A DNA stretch of 64,000 bases from Tubulanus polymorphus (Eukaryota > Nemertea > Palaeonemertea > Tubulaniformes > Tubulanidae): the NCBI RefSeq assembly GCF_964204645.1, contig NC_134025.1, forward strand, positions 8,685,001 to 8,749,000, in the 5' to 3' direction. Position 1 is the stretch's first letter, and each line of letters begins with the position of its first letter. This document shows, one piece after another, positions 10,763-23,811 of this stretch. The notes beneath the pieces were generated by a model. The model was not told where the DNA came from and did no database searches. It saw only the letters and a list, made by a program, of their open reading frames with translations. The position numbers and the translations under genes were made by a program.

Positions 10763-12636
10763 ATGTTTACCACATGGCGTGTCAGGCCCCAATATGGCGT
10801 GACAAGCCTCGGGGCTTGTGACGCCATATGCAGCAGGTCTTAAGATTGCCCTAGATGCTGTGAATGCTGTGATGAGTGAAGTCAATCTTAAGAATCAGCA
10901 GAACATGGCGTCACAAGCCCCGAGGCTTGTGCATTTCAAGCGTCACAAGTAGAAGACAGCGTGATTTAAGGAGCTTTTTGAAACAATATTTGTCTTTTTT
11001 CTAAGTCTAAATGATTGACAAACCTTGAATAATGATTAAACTTTGAATATTTATGATAATTAGTGACAATTATTCATCAATTGAAGCTATTCTGCAGACC
11101 GTTCGGGGCCTGACACGCCATATTGGCTGCAGAACATTTGGGGCCTGACACGCCATGTAGAAGACAGCGTGATTTTAGGAGCTTTTTGAAACAATATTTG
11201 TCTTTTTTCTAAGTCTAAATGATTGACAAACCATGTAGAATGATAAATCTTTGAACATTTAACACAATTAATGACAATTATTCATTTGTTTATACGGAAA
11301 ACCGTTCGGGTCCTCTCACGCCATGTCTCAATTGAAGCTATTCTGCAGACCATTTGGGGCCTGACACGCCATATTGGCTGCAGAACATTCGGGGCTTGAC
11401 ACGCTATAGAAGACAAATCGCGGTTTTTCTAGCAGTATTTGTTTTGTTTTCTAACACTTTGTGATTGTCAAATCATGAACAATATATAACTAATTGAAAC
11501 TAAAGATATAATTAGTGACAATTAATTGCTTCCATAGAAAACCGATCGGGTCCTCTCACGCCATATTGGCTGCAGAACATTTGGGGCCTGACACGCCATG
11601 TAGAAGACAACGTGATTTTAGGAGTTTATAGTAACAGTATTTGCTCTTTTCTAAGACTAAATGATTGACAAACCATATAGTATGATTAATCTTTGAACAT
11701 TTAAGAGAATTAGTGACAATTATTCATTTGTTTGTAGGAAAACCGATCGGGTCCTCTCACGCCATGTTTCAACTGAAGCTTTTCTGCAGACCATTTGGGG
11801 CCGGACACGCCATGTAGAAGGCTTAGTGATTTTAGGAGCCATATTGACTGCAGATCACACTAGATTGGAGCCTGGCTCACCATATATGTTTTTCTAACAT
11901 TATCTATGTTCTTCTAAGACTAATTGATCAACAAATCATGTGAAATAGATGAATGATTCATTGAAATGTAAGATAGTTCATTAAAATTTTTATTCTGTAA
12001 AACTCATTCAGTAGATATGTAATGTTTTTGTATCTTTCATATGCTGGCGAAATATGTGATTGTTTAAATTGTGTTTCAAAATAAAGTGTGTACACTGCAT
12101 TAGATTAACAAACAACGATCAATTTCTATTCTGTAAAACTCATTTTGTAAATATGTATGCCAGTGAAGTAGGATAAGATAAGTTTTTAATTGTGTTTTAA
12201 GTGTAAAATGTTTTCAATCTATCAATACATTCCGTAAATAGATATGTTAAGTTTTACCTTACCCTGGTATTTTCCTGTTCCATCAGATTCTTACAAAATA
12301 AGAAATTCATATCAAATAAAGTTTGATTCAAACATTACTCGTTATAAGTAATTGATTAAAAGTAATCTTCTGAATCAAATCATTTTCATATATGCGATGT
12401 AATATGTAGTTCTTATTATGTATATATAGTACGTTGTAAATCATCTATGACAAATAAATATCCAATCGAATATTTCAACTTCGGAAGAAAAACCCGCGAG
12501 ACGTAGTCGACGTTTCATCTCCTGCATAGGATTTGATTTTGATGTTTACCACATGGCGTGTCAGGCCCCAATATGGCGTGACAAGCCTCGGGGCTTGTGA
12601 CGCCATATGCAGCAGGTCTTAAGATTGCCCTAGATG
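10763..12636. repeat. motif-rich repeat cluster bracketed by 95-bp direct repeats
   Basis: The 95 bp at 10763-10857 and 12542-12636 appear identical; each contains atggcgtgtcaggcccc and an imperfect 13-bp hairpin (ggcgtgacaagcc/ggcttgtgacgcc). Between them the inverse word ggggcctgacacgccat, or a close variant, appears about nine times from about 11103 to 11815. There are also about five copies of 'agaagaca.cgtgatttta' at 10949, 11159, 11409, 11602 and 11816, spaced 193-250 bp. The interval therefore combines a tandem array, an inverted motif and flanking direct repeats. From 11890 to 12540 it is AT-rich with no gene seen. Confidence 0.75.
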
Positions 12637-12950
12637 AGAAATTCCGCCTGCGATCAAATGCAAACCCAAATGTAGATATTTTATTGAACGGAATTGATTA
12701 TCAGTCCACGTCAGTTGAAAACCCGCTTTGATCGATGTTTTATTGTTTATTTTAAATATAAATTAGATTTAATACCTACGGTTATTGACTAATATCTAAT
12801 TGTACTGTGAGGGTTAGATTAAAGGATCGCAGTTGAATTTCCTGCTCGCATGCCACAGCTCTGTAAAATCTCAACCGTCTCGTGCTGCCCCTAAATCCTG
12901 TGGCGAATACATAAACTAATCGATTACTCTACCCGTATTTGTACAAGGCC

Positions 12951-12987
12951 TACGAGCAATCATCTCAACTTCAGATAATTGCTCGTA
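12951..12987. repeat. 10-bp hairpin, dispersed
   Basis: Perfect arms tacgagcaat and attgctcgta are separated by 17 bp. The right-hand word agataattgctcgtagc recurs at about 24512-24528 with a partly matching left arm, so this is a small dispersed palindromic sequence. Confidence 0.4.
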
Positions 12988-13389
12988 GCTCGTAGATGAG
13001 GAGGCCTACCATTTACTTATCTTGCTTAGTTTACGTCGTTCGTGTCTTGTGGTATCCTAAGACCATAGATCATATTGGATCCATTTTCAGCGGTAGAGCG
13101 AGAAGTTTAATTAAATGATAATGATCCGAACAGTAAAGATTGTTCTATTTTTCAAATAACTTTCTCCACGTCAATGTTGATAGTTTAAAAATTCAAAATA
13201 CAAATTTCACAAACAACAACTCGTTGACCCACTGAAAGATAGCAGCAAAACAATCTCGGGTAATAAATGTTAGAATAAAAGGTTATCTCTTAGGGCCTAT
13301 GGAAAAAGTACTAATTAGCAAAGGAAAGGTAGGCCTATCCATGTAGGCTTACAATATCCAACTGTCTTGACGAGAAAAGAAGAATTAGC

Positions 13390-13506
13390 AACACAGGGCC
13401 GTCGGGACAGAACCTGAAGTCTACATCAAGGACAGGGCGGCCATTTTGCAGAATCTTGGGAAGAAATCCTTTGAGGAAGCGATGGATAAAGGCAATTACA
13501 TCTAAT
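13390..13506 (+). CDS. possible 3' terminal coding exon, unidentified
   Basis: After acceptor-like AGs (ttag/acag) the plus strand reads QHRAVGTEPEVYIKDRAAIL and then a Lys/Glu-rich tail ending GNYI before a TAA at about 13504. The peptide is strikingly protein-like and GC-richer than the neighbouring DNA. No upstream exon was located and the pyrimidine tract is weak, so it could equally be a processed-pseudogene fragment. The family is not recognised. Confidence 0.3.
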
Positions 13507-14186
13507 TAAAAAACATGTTTATGAATGTATGAACATTAGTTTCCATGATATTGAAAGTATGCCTAGTTTACAGTATTTCTCATTAAAAAACCAAAACCAA
13601 CCCTGAAAATATATTCATTCTGCAAGGAGGTTGGTTGGCAAATTAGGTGGTATAAAATTATTGGAGATTTGGCTGTCGGAGTATGGAATCACATTATGTT
13701 TCATTTAGAAGCCGTAGGCCTACGTCGTAATACATTGACGTGTTTGTGTTCAGATTTCACATGATCACAGTCGAATGATCGTGGGTGCAGGGTATTTATC
13801 TCAGGGAATTGACTATCTACGCCTGTTCAATTGAGTCTATTCATGCTCGTAACACAAACTAAGTCCCGTACTATTATACCAGCCCTACCGTCGTGTCATA
13901 TGTTGTTTTATTAGAAAGCCTTCGTCTGTTTATTTTGTAAAATGATCATGAAAGTTACTATGTATTCCCATACATTATAAGTATTAGCGGAGTTAGTACG
14001 TTATTCTGTAAATTGGCGAAAAGCGTAGAATGATTAATTTTTGGATTGAAACGATTTCGTGCAAACAAACTAAACTTAGTTCAATTCTCTATAAAATATC
14101 TTTTAATTTGTATTTCAATGACATGTTTAAGAGCTCCAGGCTGTTGTTTATTAAGAAGACTACGGTCTTTCGTCTTGACTGTTTCA

Positions 14187-14495
14187 GGGCCGGCGGAAGG
14201 AGAAACACATTGGTACGGCCAAGCACTGGTAGGGGATGATTCGGGGGTCCTCTATTTGAAAAAGCTTTTGAAATGTTTAAAACCAGGAGGTGCGTTTTAA
14301 CGAAATTCTGGCAGGAGATATATGAAATAAATCCCCTTACATCGGGACACAATTCACGGCAAGATGATACTATAGATTTTATGCAAAATTTAGTACGATT
14401 ATCAGCATCAACATAAATTACGTCAAAAAGTGAAACATGGTCGGCAAAGTTTTGGTCCGGCCAAGGCCGCCCCAGTTCCGCCAGCCATGTGTTTT
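14187..14495. mobile_element. degenerate inverted-repeat element (GGCCGGCGGAA ends)
   Basis: The left end reads cagggccggcggaagga and the right end, reversed, reads catggctggcggaactgg. A second pair, 'ggtacggccaag' and 'ccggccaagg', lies just inside. The interior is AT-rich with 'gaaaaagcttttgaaatg'. This resembles short non-autonomous elements common in marine invertebrate genomes; the family is not assigned. A 144-codon minus frame across it is taken as an artefact. Confidence 0.35.
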
Positions 14496-15359
14496 TGGTC
14501 ATTGTTCGGAAGGTTGACGACATTTCATCTGGGTTTGCATGCAGACTTTTCGGATTTGTCTGCCCAGGTCTTGTTAGCGGTTTGAATACTAATTGGTGGT
14601 TTCCTTAGGAGATTGTCGATGGAGTTTCTTTTTTGTATCCTAATAGCCGCCCAGTCCGGATGTTTCAGTCTGGTGGTGGTTATAAGGGTTTTTATGTTGT
14701 TTCACAGAAAAACCTATTGTAATCGTCGTGATTAATATTCATCCACTTTTTTTAACAAAAAATATCCAGATCTTCACGAGTCTGATTCCACTACTGTCCA
14801 TCCTCAGTGGGCTGACATATTCAGTACGGCCCCGGCGATCATTTACCGGACATTATGAGTTTTCCGGTTTGCTCGGCTACCCGTACTGGCGGGGTAGTCT
14901 AGAGAGGCCAATGAAAACTCCGGTTTGCTGAACCACCCCTCTTTGCGGGGATGCGGTATGATGTTTGATCTGACAGTTTTAAGTGGTTAATGGCTGTTTC
15001 AAGTGCTTACAACGATGCTTATTACTTCGTGGTACATGGTGGTTTAAAAAAAGATTTCATAATGATACGCTCACCGCGTGGGCTTCGTAGAAAGACCACT
15101 ACCTGTGACCTTCCCAAATTTTAATTGTCCTGTCCGATTTGGTTTCATCCAATTGAGAGACTGCCTTTTCCAGTTAGGGCATTTTTGGATCACGTCACTC
15201 CAGGAAATGACTTAACGCTTTTGGGCCCCTTCGTCGGTTCCACATGACTGTTTCATTTGAGCTATAGACCACAATGGTGACACCATGATGGTCAGTAACT
15301 GACCAATTGAGATATCCCCGAGTCTGAACACTTGACTTCGAATTTCGGAAATTTATCAT

Positions 15360-15780
15360 GTAATGTTTGTTTTCAAACTACTAAGGAATCATAATTGCAA
15401 ATTCATCACTGACCATCACTGACCACCAATGACCAATTCAAACTTCTCGAATATGAAAACGATATACCGCGTTATGGTGTCAAACTAGAAAGGATTCGCC
15501 ATTGAAAATTAATAAATTGACCATCACTGACCACCACTGACCAATTGAAACTTCTTGAAAGAACGATATACCGGTACCGCATTTGATGTGAAACTAGAAA
15601 GGAGTCGCCATTGAAAATTCATAAATTGACCATCACTGACCACCACTGACCAATTGAAACTTCTTGAAAGAACGATATACCGGTACCGCATTTGGTGTGA
15701 AACTAGAAAGGATTCGCAATTAAAATTCATAAATTGACCATCACTGACCACCACTGCCCAAGTGAAACTTCTCAAATATC
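15360..15780. repeat. 108-bp tandem repeat, four units
   Basis: The word 'ccatcactgaccaccactg' recurs at 15413, 15521, 15630 and 15738, giving a period of 108-109 bp. Units share 'ttcataaattga', 'gaacgatataccg' and 'aaactagaaaggattcgcca'. Because 108 is a multiple of three the minus strand stays open across units, but the resulting repetitive peptide is not supported as a gene. Related tggtcagt words occur at 15280-15320 and in another cluster at 21680-21930. Confidence 0.8.
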
Positions 15781-15924
15781 GTGGTCGAATTCGAAAGTGC
15801 TTGTCGTCGTATTGCTATTTCTAGAAACCAGCAGAAAGTTTTGCTACTGTTTTTGAATGGCGTTGACATGATGGAAATTTATTACCCATAAATGGGTTAC
15901 ACATCTGGATCACAGCACCTCACT

Positions 15925-17380
15925 TATGGGCGGCCATTCCCGCCAAAAATCAGCGTTTCGTCTATTTTTCTGTACTTCGACAAAATGTCATAGTACACCG
16001 CCAAAATGTGTTAGCGTAACGTCAAATTGTGTAATGCGGCTAAATAACACAGGAGGGCGACACTGTACGGACAGTATTTTGCGGTATATCTTCTCGCATT
16101 GCGATCATCTCAAGGTCGTTTTATTGAAATAATTTTGCGAGTATCAAATCGACAAATCGTATCATATTCCCCAAACCCAATAAAATGATTTTATTGTTAC
16201 TTTAGTTTGTTAATACTATAATATATAGTAATAATGTACGGTAAAATAGCGGAAGTAAATACTTTGCCGTAAACCTATGGAAGCCCTGAGACGACATCTT
16301 GAGTTCATGAGTTCCGAGTTCATAACTTCCTGAGTTCTCAAGTTCATGAGTTCGTCTAATGAAAAAAGCCTGCGATACCGAAACGTCGAATGTAAACACG
16401 ATGCTCTATCAAAGACCCGGGTCTCAGGCTCAGACGACACTGAATAACCAGCGATTAATGGTATGTTGAAGGGCGCCTCCGTTCCTCCTCTGGTAGGTAG
16501 CTCGGATTTTCTGTGCGCGGGCTAGAGAGAAGGGTGACTCCGATTAACCGGTGACTCTCGATGAATCTGCTCAGGTTTTAATGATGAAAAAGATAACAAA
16601 CGCTCGTTATGAGAAATTTTTAAACATCTATTTATTTTCTATAAACCATTAAGAAAGCTGATGTCTGATGATAGACTGGTTGCCGGTCGACTTCATATGA
16701 CTGCCAGTGCAGAATTGGGCACAGTCAACCAGTCTTGGTTGATGCTGGACATCATTTTTTTTAGTTAATTCATGACGTAATCGGATTTAACATCCTTATA
16801 ATAGGATTCTCTCGCATAATTTCATAGTGTTGTACATGCCCAAATAAACTCGAAATATCTTCACCAAGAATCTTAGTGTCTGATGTACCACAGTTGTACC
16901 ACAGTTGGTTACACTAGGATCGTAGAGCGACGGACATCACTGGTGTAGACAACCACTGCCAGTGCTGGGTGAAGAAATATCATAAACTCTGGAAGTTATG
17001 AACTTGGGAACTCATGAACCCAAGGTGTCGTCTCAGAGCTTCCATATATGGCCTCCATACCTGAGACGACATCTTGAGTTTATGAGTTCCGAGTTAACTA
17101 ATAAAGTAATAATAAATTCATTTTATTGGGTTTAGGGAATATGATACGATTTGTCGATTTGATACTCGCAAAATTATTTCAATGAGACGACCTTGAGATG
17201 ATCGCAAAGCGAGAAAAATACCGCAAAATACTGTCCGTACAGTGTCGCCCCCCTGTGTTATTTAGCCGCATTACACAATTTGACGTTACGCTTACACATT
17301 TTGGCGGTGTACTATGACATTTTGTCAAAGTACAGACAAATAGACGAAACGCTGATTTTTGGCGGGAATGGCCGCCCATA
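15925..17380. mobile_element. 1.46-kb foldback DNA transposon, non-autonomous
   Basis: Terminal inverted repeats of about 290 bp (15925-16215 and 17095-17380) are nearly identical, both beginning tatgggcggccattcccgcc. The element is flanked by a 6-bp direct repeat ctcact at 15919-15924 and 17381-17386, consistent with a target-site duplication. Inside, the word gagacgacatcttgagtt occurs in direct orientation near 16288 and 17063 and in inverted, partial form near 17007-17045. A further internal hairpin (gactggttg/caaccagtc) lies at 16675-16735. There is no transposase frame; the two similar 65-codon frames in the arms are mirror images of the same repeat. The superfamily is not assigned. Confidence 0.78.
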
Positions 17381-17386
17381 CTCACT

Positions 17387-20300
17387 TACCGCAGTGCGTT
17401 ATTTTCACTGCATAGTAATGCTAATACATAAACTTTTTTACTACTTGACTCGAATCATCTGAACAGTACTGCGTTTGAAAACTCAACGAATAGAAAATGT
17501 TTGCGGGAAGCGCCTACAAATTAGTTATAATAAGATTAATTAATCGATGCATGAAAAACAATTAAATCACAAGGTGACTAACACTCGTCTTTCAACCAAT
17601 CTGCGCGATACCAATTAATTAAATCATTAAACGCATTGGGTTCCTAATATTTGAAATCATGTGATACAATAGTTGTTCTTTAGACTTGGCCACTTTCATT
17701 TCAGAAAACCGCGTACTAGACCAGTGATCACCGAGGCATTAACCATTCCTTCAAGTTTTGAAAATTCAATGGTAACGCGGATTCTTCGCCTCTAAAAACT
17801 GTTTCGTTAATAGTTTTCTTTATATGAAAAGTGTTCATAGGAATTGAAATTTGGAGTGATATCAGTCACAGCTCCTGTAACCCTTTTTCATTGTCAGTTC
17901 TTTTTTGGAATTCAAGTAGATTAGTGAAAATATCAATGATGAAGTTCACTTATTATATCAAGTACCATTTTTACTGTCGCATGCGAGTCGAAACAAAAAG
18001 ATCTATCCAACTGCATATCTTCGGGTATAAACTGTGATATCCTTCAGTATGTTATGAATATCTTTAAAGATTTGTGTTCTAGTATAATACCCGAAGGTTT
18101 AACTATCGGACACATAAAAGATTCGCCATAGTCAAAGTTTTTAAGAAAATCTTTCTTCGAGAAAGAAAGATCTTTAAAAGAACGATTGGCGTCAAACTAA
18201 ACCATAATGGACTGTTGTGAATTTATTGAATAATCCACCTGAGAAATTTAAAGATTTCGCAGCGAAATTTATTCATATAAATCAAAAATGCATGAATAAC
18301 TTGACCTTATTTGCGGGTCTCATGAAACGCTTTCGTGCGCTCTTTTTAAATCTAAAATAGCATAAATACATGCGTGTTTCGTTATAAACAAGGTCAAATT
18401 CCAAACGCACATGAAATATGGAGCCTGTATCACACGATATACACATCTTGAATTTTCTCTAACTACGTAGGCCCTTTCCGAATGGGAATTGTTCAGTTTT
18501 TTAACGGCCGACATTCAGAGGCACCTAAAAAACCGGTTGTATAGCACTTGAGATTTTCAGTGTAGGGCACATCTCACATTGACTCGGCTCGCGGTCGGTG
18601 GTTTAATGGGAACACATCTGGTTGTTACTAGTTTAACAGTTGACGAATTCAGAAAACTTTTTTCAAATGTCTTTGATAACTTTTTAAACATAGTATTCTT
18701 CTTAATTACATTTCGCTGATTCCATAGATATTTTTTCATGAAAATTGCTCCAGTTATAACGGATTTAAACATACATGTAAAATGATTATTTTCAAAATAT
18801 TCAATTTTCTCCGATTTTGAAGAAATTCTGACACAATATCATCTCCACTCGACACATGATTTTACTTCGGCGCCTTTGAAGGGAGTGTCACTTGTTGTTG
18901 AGTTCATATTTAGTCAAACAAGAAGATATGCCTGATTCCTTTTCAGAATTTAGATTTCGACGGATATCATCAAATTACTAGAAAGGGACAGCAGCTTTCG
19001 GTCATCCGCAAAAAATACCTAAAATTCTCTCCTAGGGTTATGGAAAAAGATGTCACGAAACATACGGAAAATCCTTTGTTTGGTAGACTGAAATTGTTGA
19101 ACTCTTAAATAGCAACATTTAGAGAAACAAAAACATAAGAATATATTCTCACCCGCGCTTGAAAAAAACAACGTGATTTCAATTAAAGATGACACGTAGC
19201 CTCATATCAAATGATTATGAACGCAACAGACAGAGCCTATTCATTCTCTTTACGAGGATGGGTCTCCACATTCATAGGATACGATACGAGATTCGTGGGT
19301 ACGAATGATGAATACAACTGATAAAGCGCCAATTTCACTGATTCTTGCACAGAAAGGTGTTTTAGAGTAATCTAGTTAACAGGTGTGTTTTAGGAGTATT
19401 TTGAATTTAAATTCAAATCGGGGTTCATGACGAATATTGAGCATTCTAGGGCTGGAGCAAGAAACGTGTGGGATCGTCCGCCAATCGTATCGCCAAAGAA
19501 ATAATAAGGAGCCAGTCCGTGGTGGCTATTGAAAGCGACGACCGCATGTGAATGCATTGATTGAATGACATCTCAGAAGTCAGATTATATAAAATTGAAC
19601 ATGATATATGGATAGGTTATTCCATATATACTGGTAAAAATGATGCCCAATATGTGATATAAATGTTCAATTAAAAAGTAGAAACCGAATCCATAATTCA
19701 GTCTGGTATTGTTATAACATCAAACACTCAAATTTAATCCTTTGTTAGATTGCTAGCCAGTGTAGATGAGCAAGAATAGTGGTCCCTAATTTTAATGTGG
19801 ACTGTTCAACAAGTTGGAGTTTGTGTAGAGATGAATGAGTTTAAAATGGAGTGGAATTTCGATAATACTGTTTGAATGTCTATTACTCAATATTTTTATT
19901 GATCATAAAAAATTGTGGTAAAATATTTGACTCTAGGGTTGGTTTTAGATTGTATCTCTCCACGCCAGAGGTAATCACGGATATTGGACTACACAAAATT
20001 CCTTGTGTACAGCTCAACTTTTAAAATGCCTGGAAAAGCTCGCCACGGATATACCTCAGTAATGATAAATTTTCCCACAAATTCTCCCCTTCGAAAAACC
20101 TAAACAACCAATGAACGCTTGCTCTAAGTTTCCCAATGCACTATTGTTACCTTTTCTAGCTATTTGCACTAGCTGTTTGTCGCAAATAGATTGCATCCTC
20201 TATTACAGGAGTAAAGGATACAGCTCTGGGACCCGTTTCTTAAAAGATAGTTTAAATTAACCATCATCCAATATGATACATGACTAAATACACTGAAAAA

Positions 20301-22430
20301 GATCAACTATGTACACATTTCAAATTTCAAACCATGTTTTATCATTAGAAAATTACGACACAACGTTCGATCTCTCACTAGAGATAATCTTTTTGAATTT
20401 GTACACTGAGTTTTCGTATCGTATTATCGTATTTTCAATTCTCTGCTTTTGAGTCAACAAGTACAAAGTTATTTTAGCAATGAAAATTTAATCGTCATTA
20501 TAAATGTTAACTATCCACTGGTAAACTTACTTACTTTTGGCAACTGACCTTAGATCGTGGAATGGTCTCAGGTGGCCTGCTGATCCCCTCTTTATTTATA
20601 CTACTGAAGAAATATACAGTATAAGACGTAAAAAGTATATGAACATATTATTTATCTTTATATCGCGATAATTCGTGTACGTATGATTGAAAAACGATAT
20701 TCTATCGAATCTCATGGTACTTATGATTATTGTGTATAGAATCAATAATAAGCAACCCTCCACGGATACGAAGCAGCCTAAGTTTACATCCTACCAAAAT
20801 TATCCTCGAAACTCTCAGCATTATTTCAAGGGTCGGTCTTAGAAAATATATGAAGGACGTGCTCACAGGTTAACGAGGCCAAAAATCTTCCCCAAAATTT
20901 CAAATTTTTACAAGCAAAGATAATATACTTCATGCTTTTGGTGCAGAAAAAAATACATGTCCACAAAATGCAAATTGTGTTTTCAAAGTAAACGATTGAG
21001 TGTGGAATTGTTTCGAATTCAAGGTTTTCCCATTAACACTCCGGTATTTTTCAATAAGTCAAATAAAACTATTGTTGATGTGATCAGATGGCCAGTTGAA
21101 TACTTCATCATTATATTGAAAGATATGTTATACTTAATGCATCTTTTCTTAGGCCTTACAGCTTTCTCTATTGGTTAGCGTTGTGATCACTCAAAATTAA
21201 CCATAAGTTTGAATTCTCACTGATCTACTACATCTCTACAACAAAAATATATTTCATATTAGGCGATTAACTTTGATCTGTGGTCAGTGGACAGCAGCTA
21301 CGAAACATTTCAAACTACTACATTATCATTCCATCTATTCGTGTATATATAATATGATATGATATCTTCTTTGTTCAGTTTAAAAGTCTTGATCGTAAAA
21401 GTTTGACAAGTCTCGCATGTTGGTACCGATACGCACGTTCACGCGAGTGAAATGTGCACGTTACAGGCTCAAATGCGCACGTTACAATTACAAATGGAAA
21501 CGTTGTTCGTTCAAAACCCTACGTAAAAATCTTATGCATTTTAGCGGAATTTCAAAGTCAGCTAGCTACCTACAACAAAAATCGGACAAGACTTTTTCAA
21601 GCGACACATTTAAATGTAAGAGCTAGTAGTACTAACGAAGGATTCACTAAACATATAAATTACTTATGGGGGTTCTGGTTAGCACTGGTAACTGGTCTGT
21701 ACTGGTCAAGCATTGGTCAGTTAAACAATTTTTAGATTAATGCCCACATCATATCTATTTATTTGACACCAAACAACTTAATTGTTTGCAAACAAATAAT
21801 TTACTATATGGTCAGTACTGGTCATGCATTGGTCAGTTAAAAGACCATGGTCCACGCCACATTTGATACCAAACATGATCGGATTGTGTCGTTTCGAAAA
21901 TTTATCGGTTGGGCAATCTGTGGTCAGCCCTGGTTCGTTAGGTTCTTATTTTGCGGGCATTTTATCTCGAACCACCGAAAGACCGAATCACTAATTAATT
22001 CACCAGATCGTTAATTGCTGATAATGAAGATTAGTGTTTAACTAACAGTCCTTGTCTGAACAAAATGTCTCTGGTATGGGTCCTATGGAATCATGTCCTT
22101 AACTGTACACCGTACTGTATCTTTGTACTGTATCTTTTTATTTTCACTACTACCGTAATTGACTATGATGTTTTCAAGTGGTCCTAAGTACCGCTAATAG
22201 CCGAAAGTCGTTGATTTATGTGAAATTTACATACAGCGCCACCCGTTGATAGTAAAACTAACCCGAGCAATACGGGTGTTAAATAGATACGCTAGCAAAG
22301 CGGCATTCTCATAATGCTCACCCAATTAATTAGGCAAACTCTGAATATCCTACCCTTCAACGGCACTGTGTGGTGTGTGCTCTTTAACGATATCAATTTC
22401 ATTAACGTTTAAATGGCTATACTTGACTTT
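17387..22430. other. AT-rich intergenic DNA, no supported gene
   Basis: Only short open frames are present. Small inverted repeats occur at 18019-18028/18087-18096 (cttcgggtat/atacccgaag) and 18149-18171 (atctttctt/aagaaagat). A cluster of tggtcagt/actggtca words lies at 21680-21930, related to the 15.4-kb array. Nothing else was recognised. Confidence 0.45.
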
Positions 22431-22436
22431 AAGATA

Positions 22437-22652
22437 TCACATTTGAATATGGTCATTTGTCGATTTTGCCGACGGGCCCGCCGCGGTACGCAGTTCGTGG
22501 TGACATCCGTTGCCTAAAATCTGGGGCCGCAATATAGGCTTACCCTTCTCCGATACACGTCCATGAAGGTCGTCGACCATGATTGCGATTTTGACAGCTT
22601 GCTTAGTCTGGCTGGGTTTACCAGTACTTAAGTATTTTAAAAGAATCGTCAA
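22437..22652 (-). other. GC-rich coding-like island, unidentified
   Basis: A 71-codon minus-strand frame stands out as GC-rich in AT-rich DNA. It reads TGKPSQTKQAVKIAIMVDDL then HGRVSEKG, with a consensus-like donor (AAGG|gtaagcc) after the GRVSEK codons and an acceptor-like AG before TGKP. It could be one exon of an unmodelled minus-strand gene or a relic. No family is recognised. Confidence 0.27.
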
Positions 22653-23811
22653 GTGATATATGCATGCCCTAACGCTAACAGACCCTAAAAGAATTCAGTC
22701 TGCCACATATTTTCTGGGCAATCCAACCGATCGGTGAGTAGTAGGCCTATAATCAATAATGAAGTAGGCCTAATTCAATTGGCTAATACTTATAGTTATA
22801 CAACTTTTAAGCACCATCGGCGTCGTCGTATCTGTGGTGGTTTACTAATTAGTATGTCCTAGTCGAAACTTAATTTAGCTCACAGCTGGAAAATTAATTT
22901 TGTCAAGTGTGACTAAAATGGACAGTGCACTACTACATTCAACAATATAATTTTGCACTATCCGAGAAAACCTTGTGAAGTATTGTCATTGAGAAAAAAA
23001 TGAACACACAAAAAATAAATTGCTCCGTGAGTGAAGAAGCTCCAAAAACTATGCGGGGGTGAACTGAAGGAAATGAGTATTAAGCACAAAATAAGTTACT
23101 TAGTACATAGCAATATCCATTCCGACCCATCATTTTCGAGCAGATTCTAGCCAATGCCCATGATTCCCGGATATAAGCAACACTTTTTGAGAAGGGTGAT
23201 ATGGAAAAAAATGGGAAATCTGAAAAATCTTCACACACAAAATTTACCACCAATGAATTGGTAACTAACTGAGTCAACTGAGACATCGACCCGGGCATGT
23301 CGGTGTATATTCGGCGAGAGGCACTGGAGGATAATTGTTGGCCTCCTACTTTTCAGGAATACTTCAAAGAGTCACTTGAAACTTCTGTCCCCGTATGAAG
23401 CTTGGCTGCCATGATTTTTAAACAAAACCTGAGTCCTTGATAACTTAGTATTGAAGAATTGCTGGCAAAGCTGCGCATAGGTGCAATATAGAAAAAAGTG
23501 TAAAATACTTGAATGTGGCAATCTTTTTGGAAAGCTATTAACCTTTGTTACGATATGAAATCCTGTTATTACATGATAATACAGGTGATATCAAATGAAA
23601 ACTACCCGGATTAGGTAATAAATAAGATTCCATCAGACACTGACACACATCTATGTAGATAAATCATCACTCATAGAAGGGTAACTATCATATATGTAGG
23701 CTAATATGTAAATGTTAGATTAAAGTTTACCATTGTTTTAGCCTTTCATTTTACATGTTACACTACCCCTATCATTATTGAAGAGTAAATCATAATTGTC
23801 AATCATTTTAG

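Noticed and set aside
10763-11830. CRISPR-like array, suggested by a short repeated motif
   Set aside because: Spacers are long, similar to one another and unequal, and the genome is animal; it is a eukaryotic tandem repeat.
10763-12636. LTR retrotransposon, suggested by the 95-bp direct repeats
   Set aside because: The repeats are too short for LTRs, lack TG...CA ends, and no gag, protease or polymerase frame lies between them.
14089-14523. 144-codon minus-strand frame
   Set aside because: It runs through a degenerate inverted-repeat element and ends in unrelated AT-rich DNA. No domain is recognisable and there is no splice structure.
15524-15775. 83-codon minus frame with an internal peptide repeat
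   Set aside because: It follows from the 108-bp tandem repeat being a multiple of three; no start context, splice sites or neighbours support it.
15926-17385. Two nearly identical 68-codon frames facing each other, suggestive of a duplicated gene
   Set aside because: They are the two terminal inverted repeats of one foldback element.
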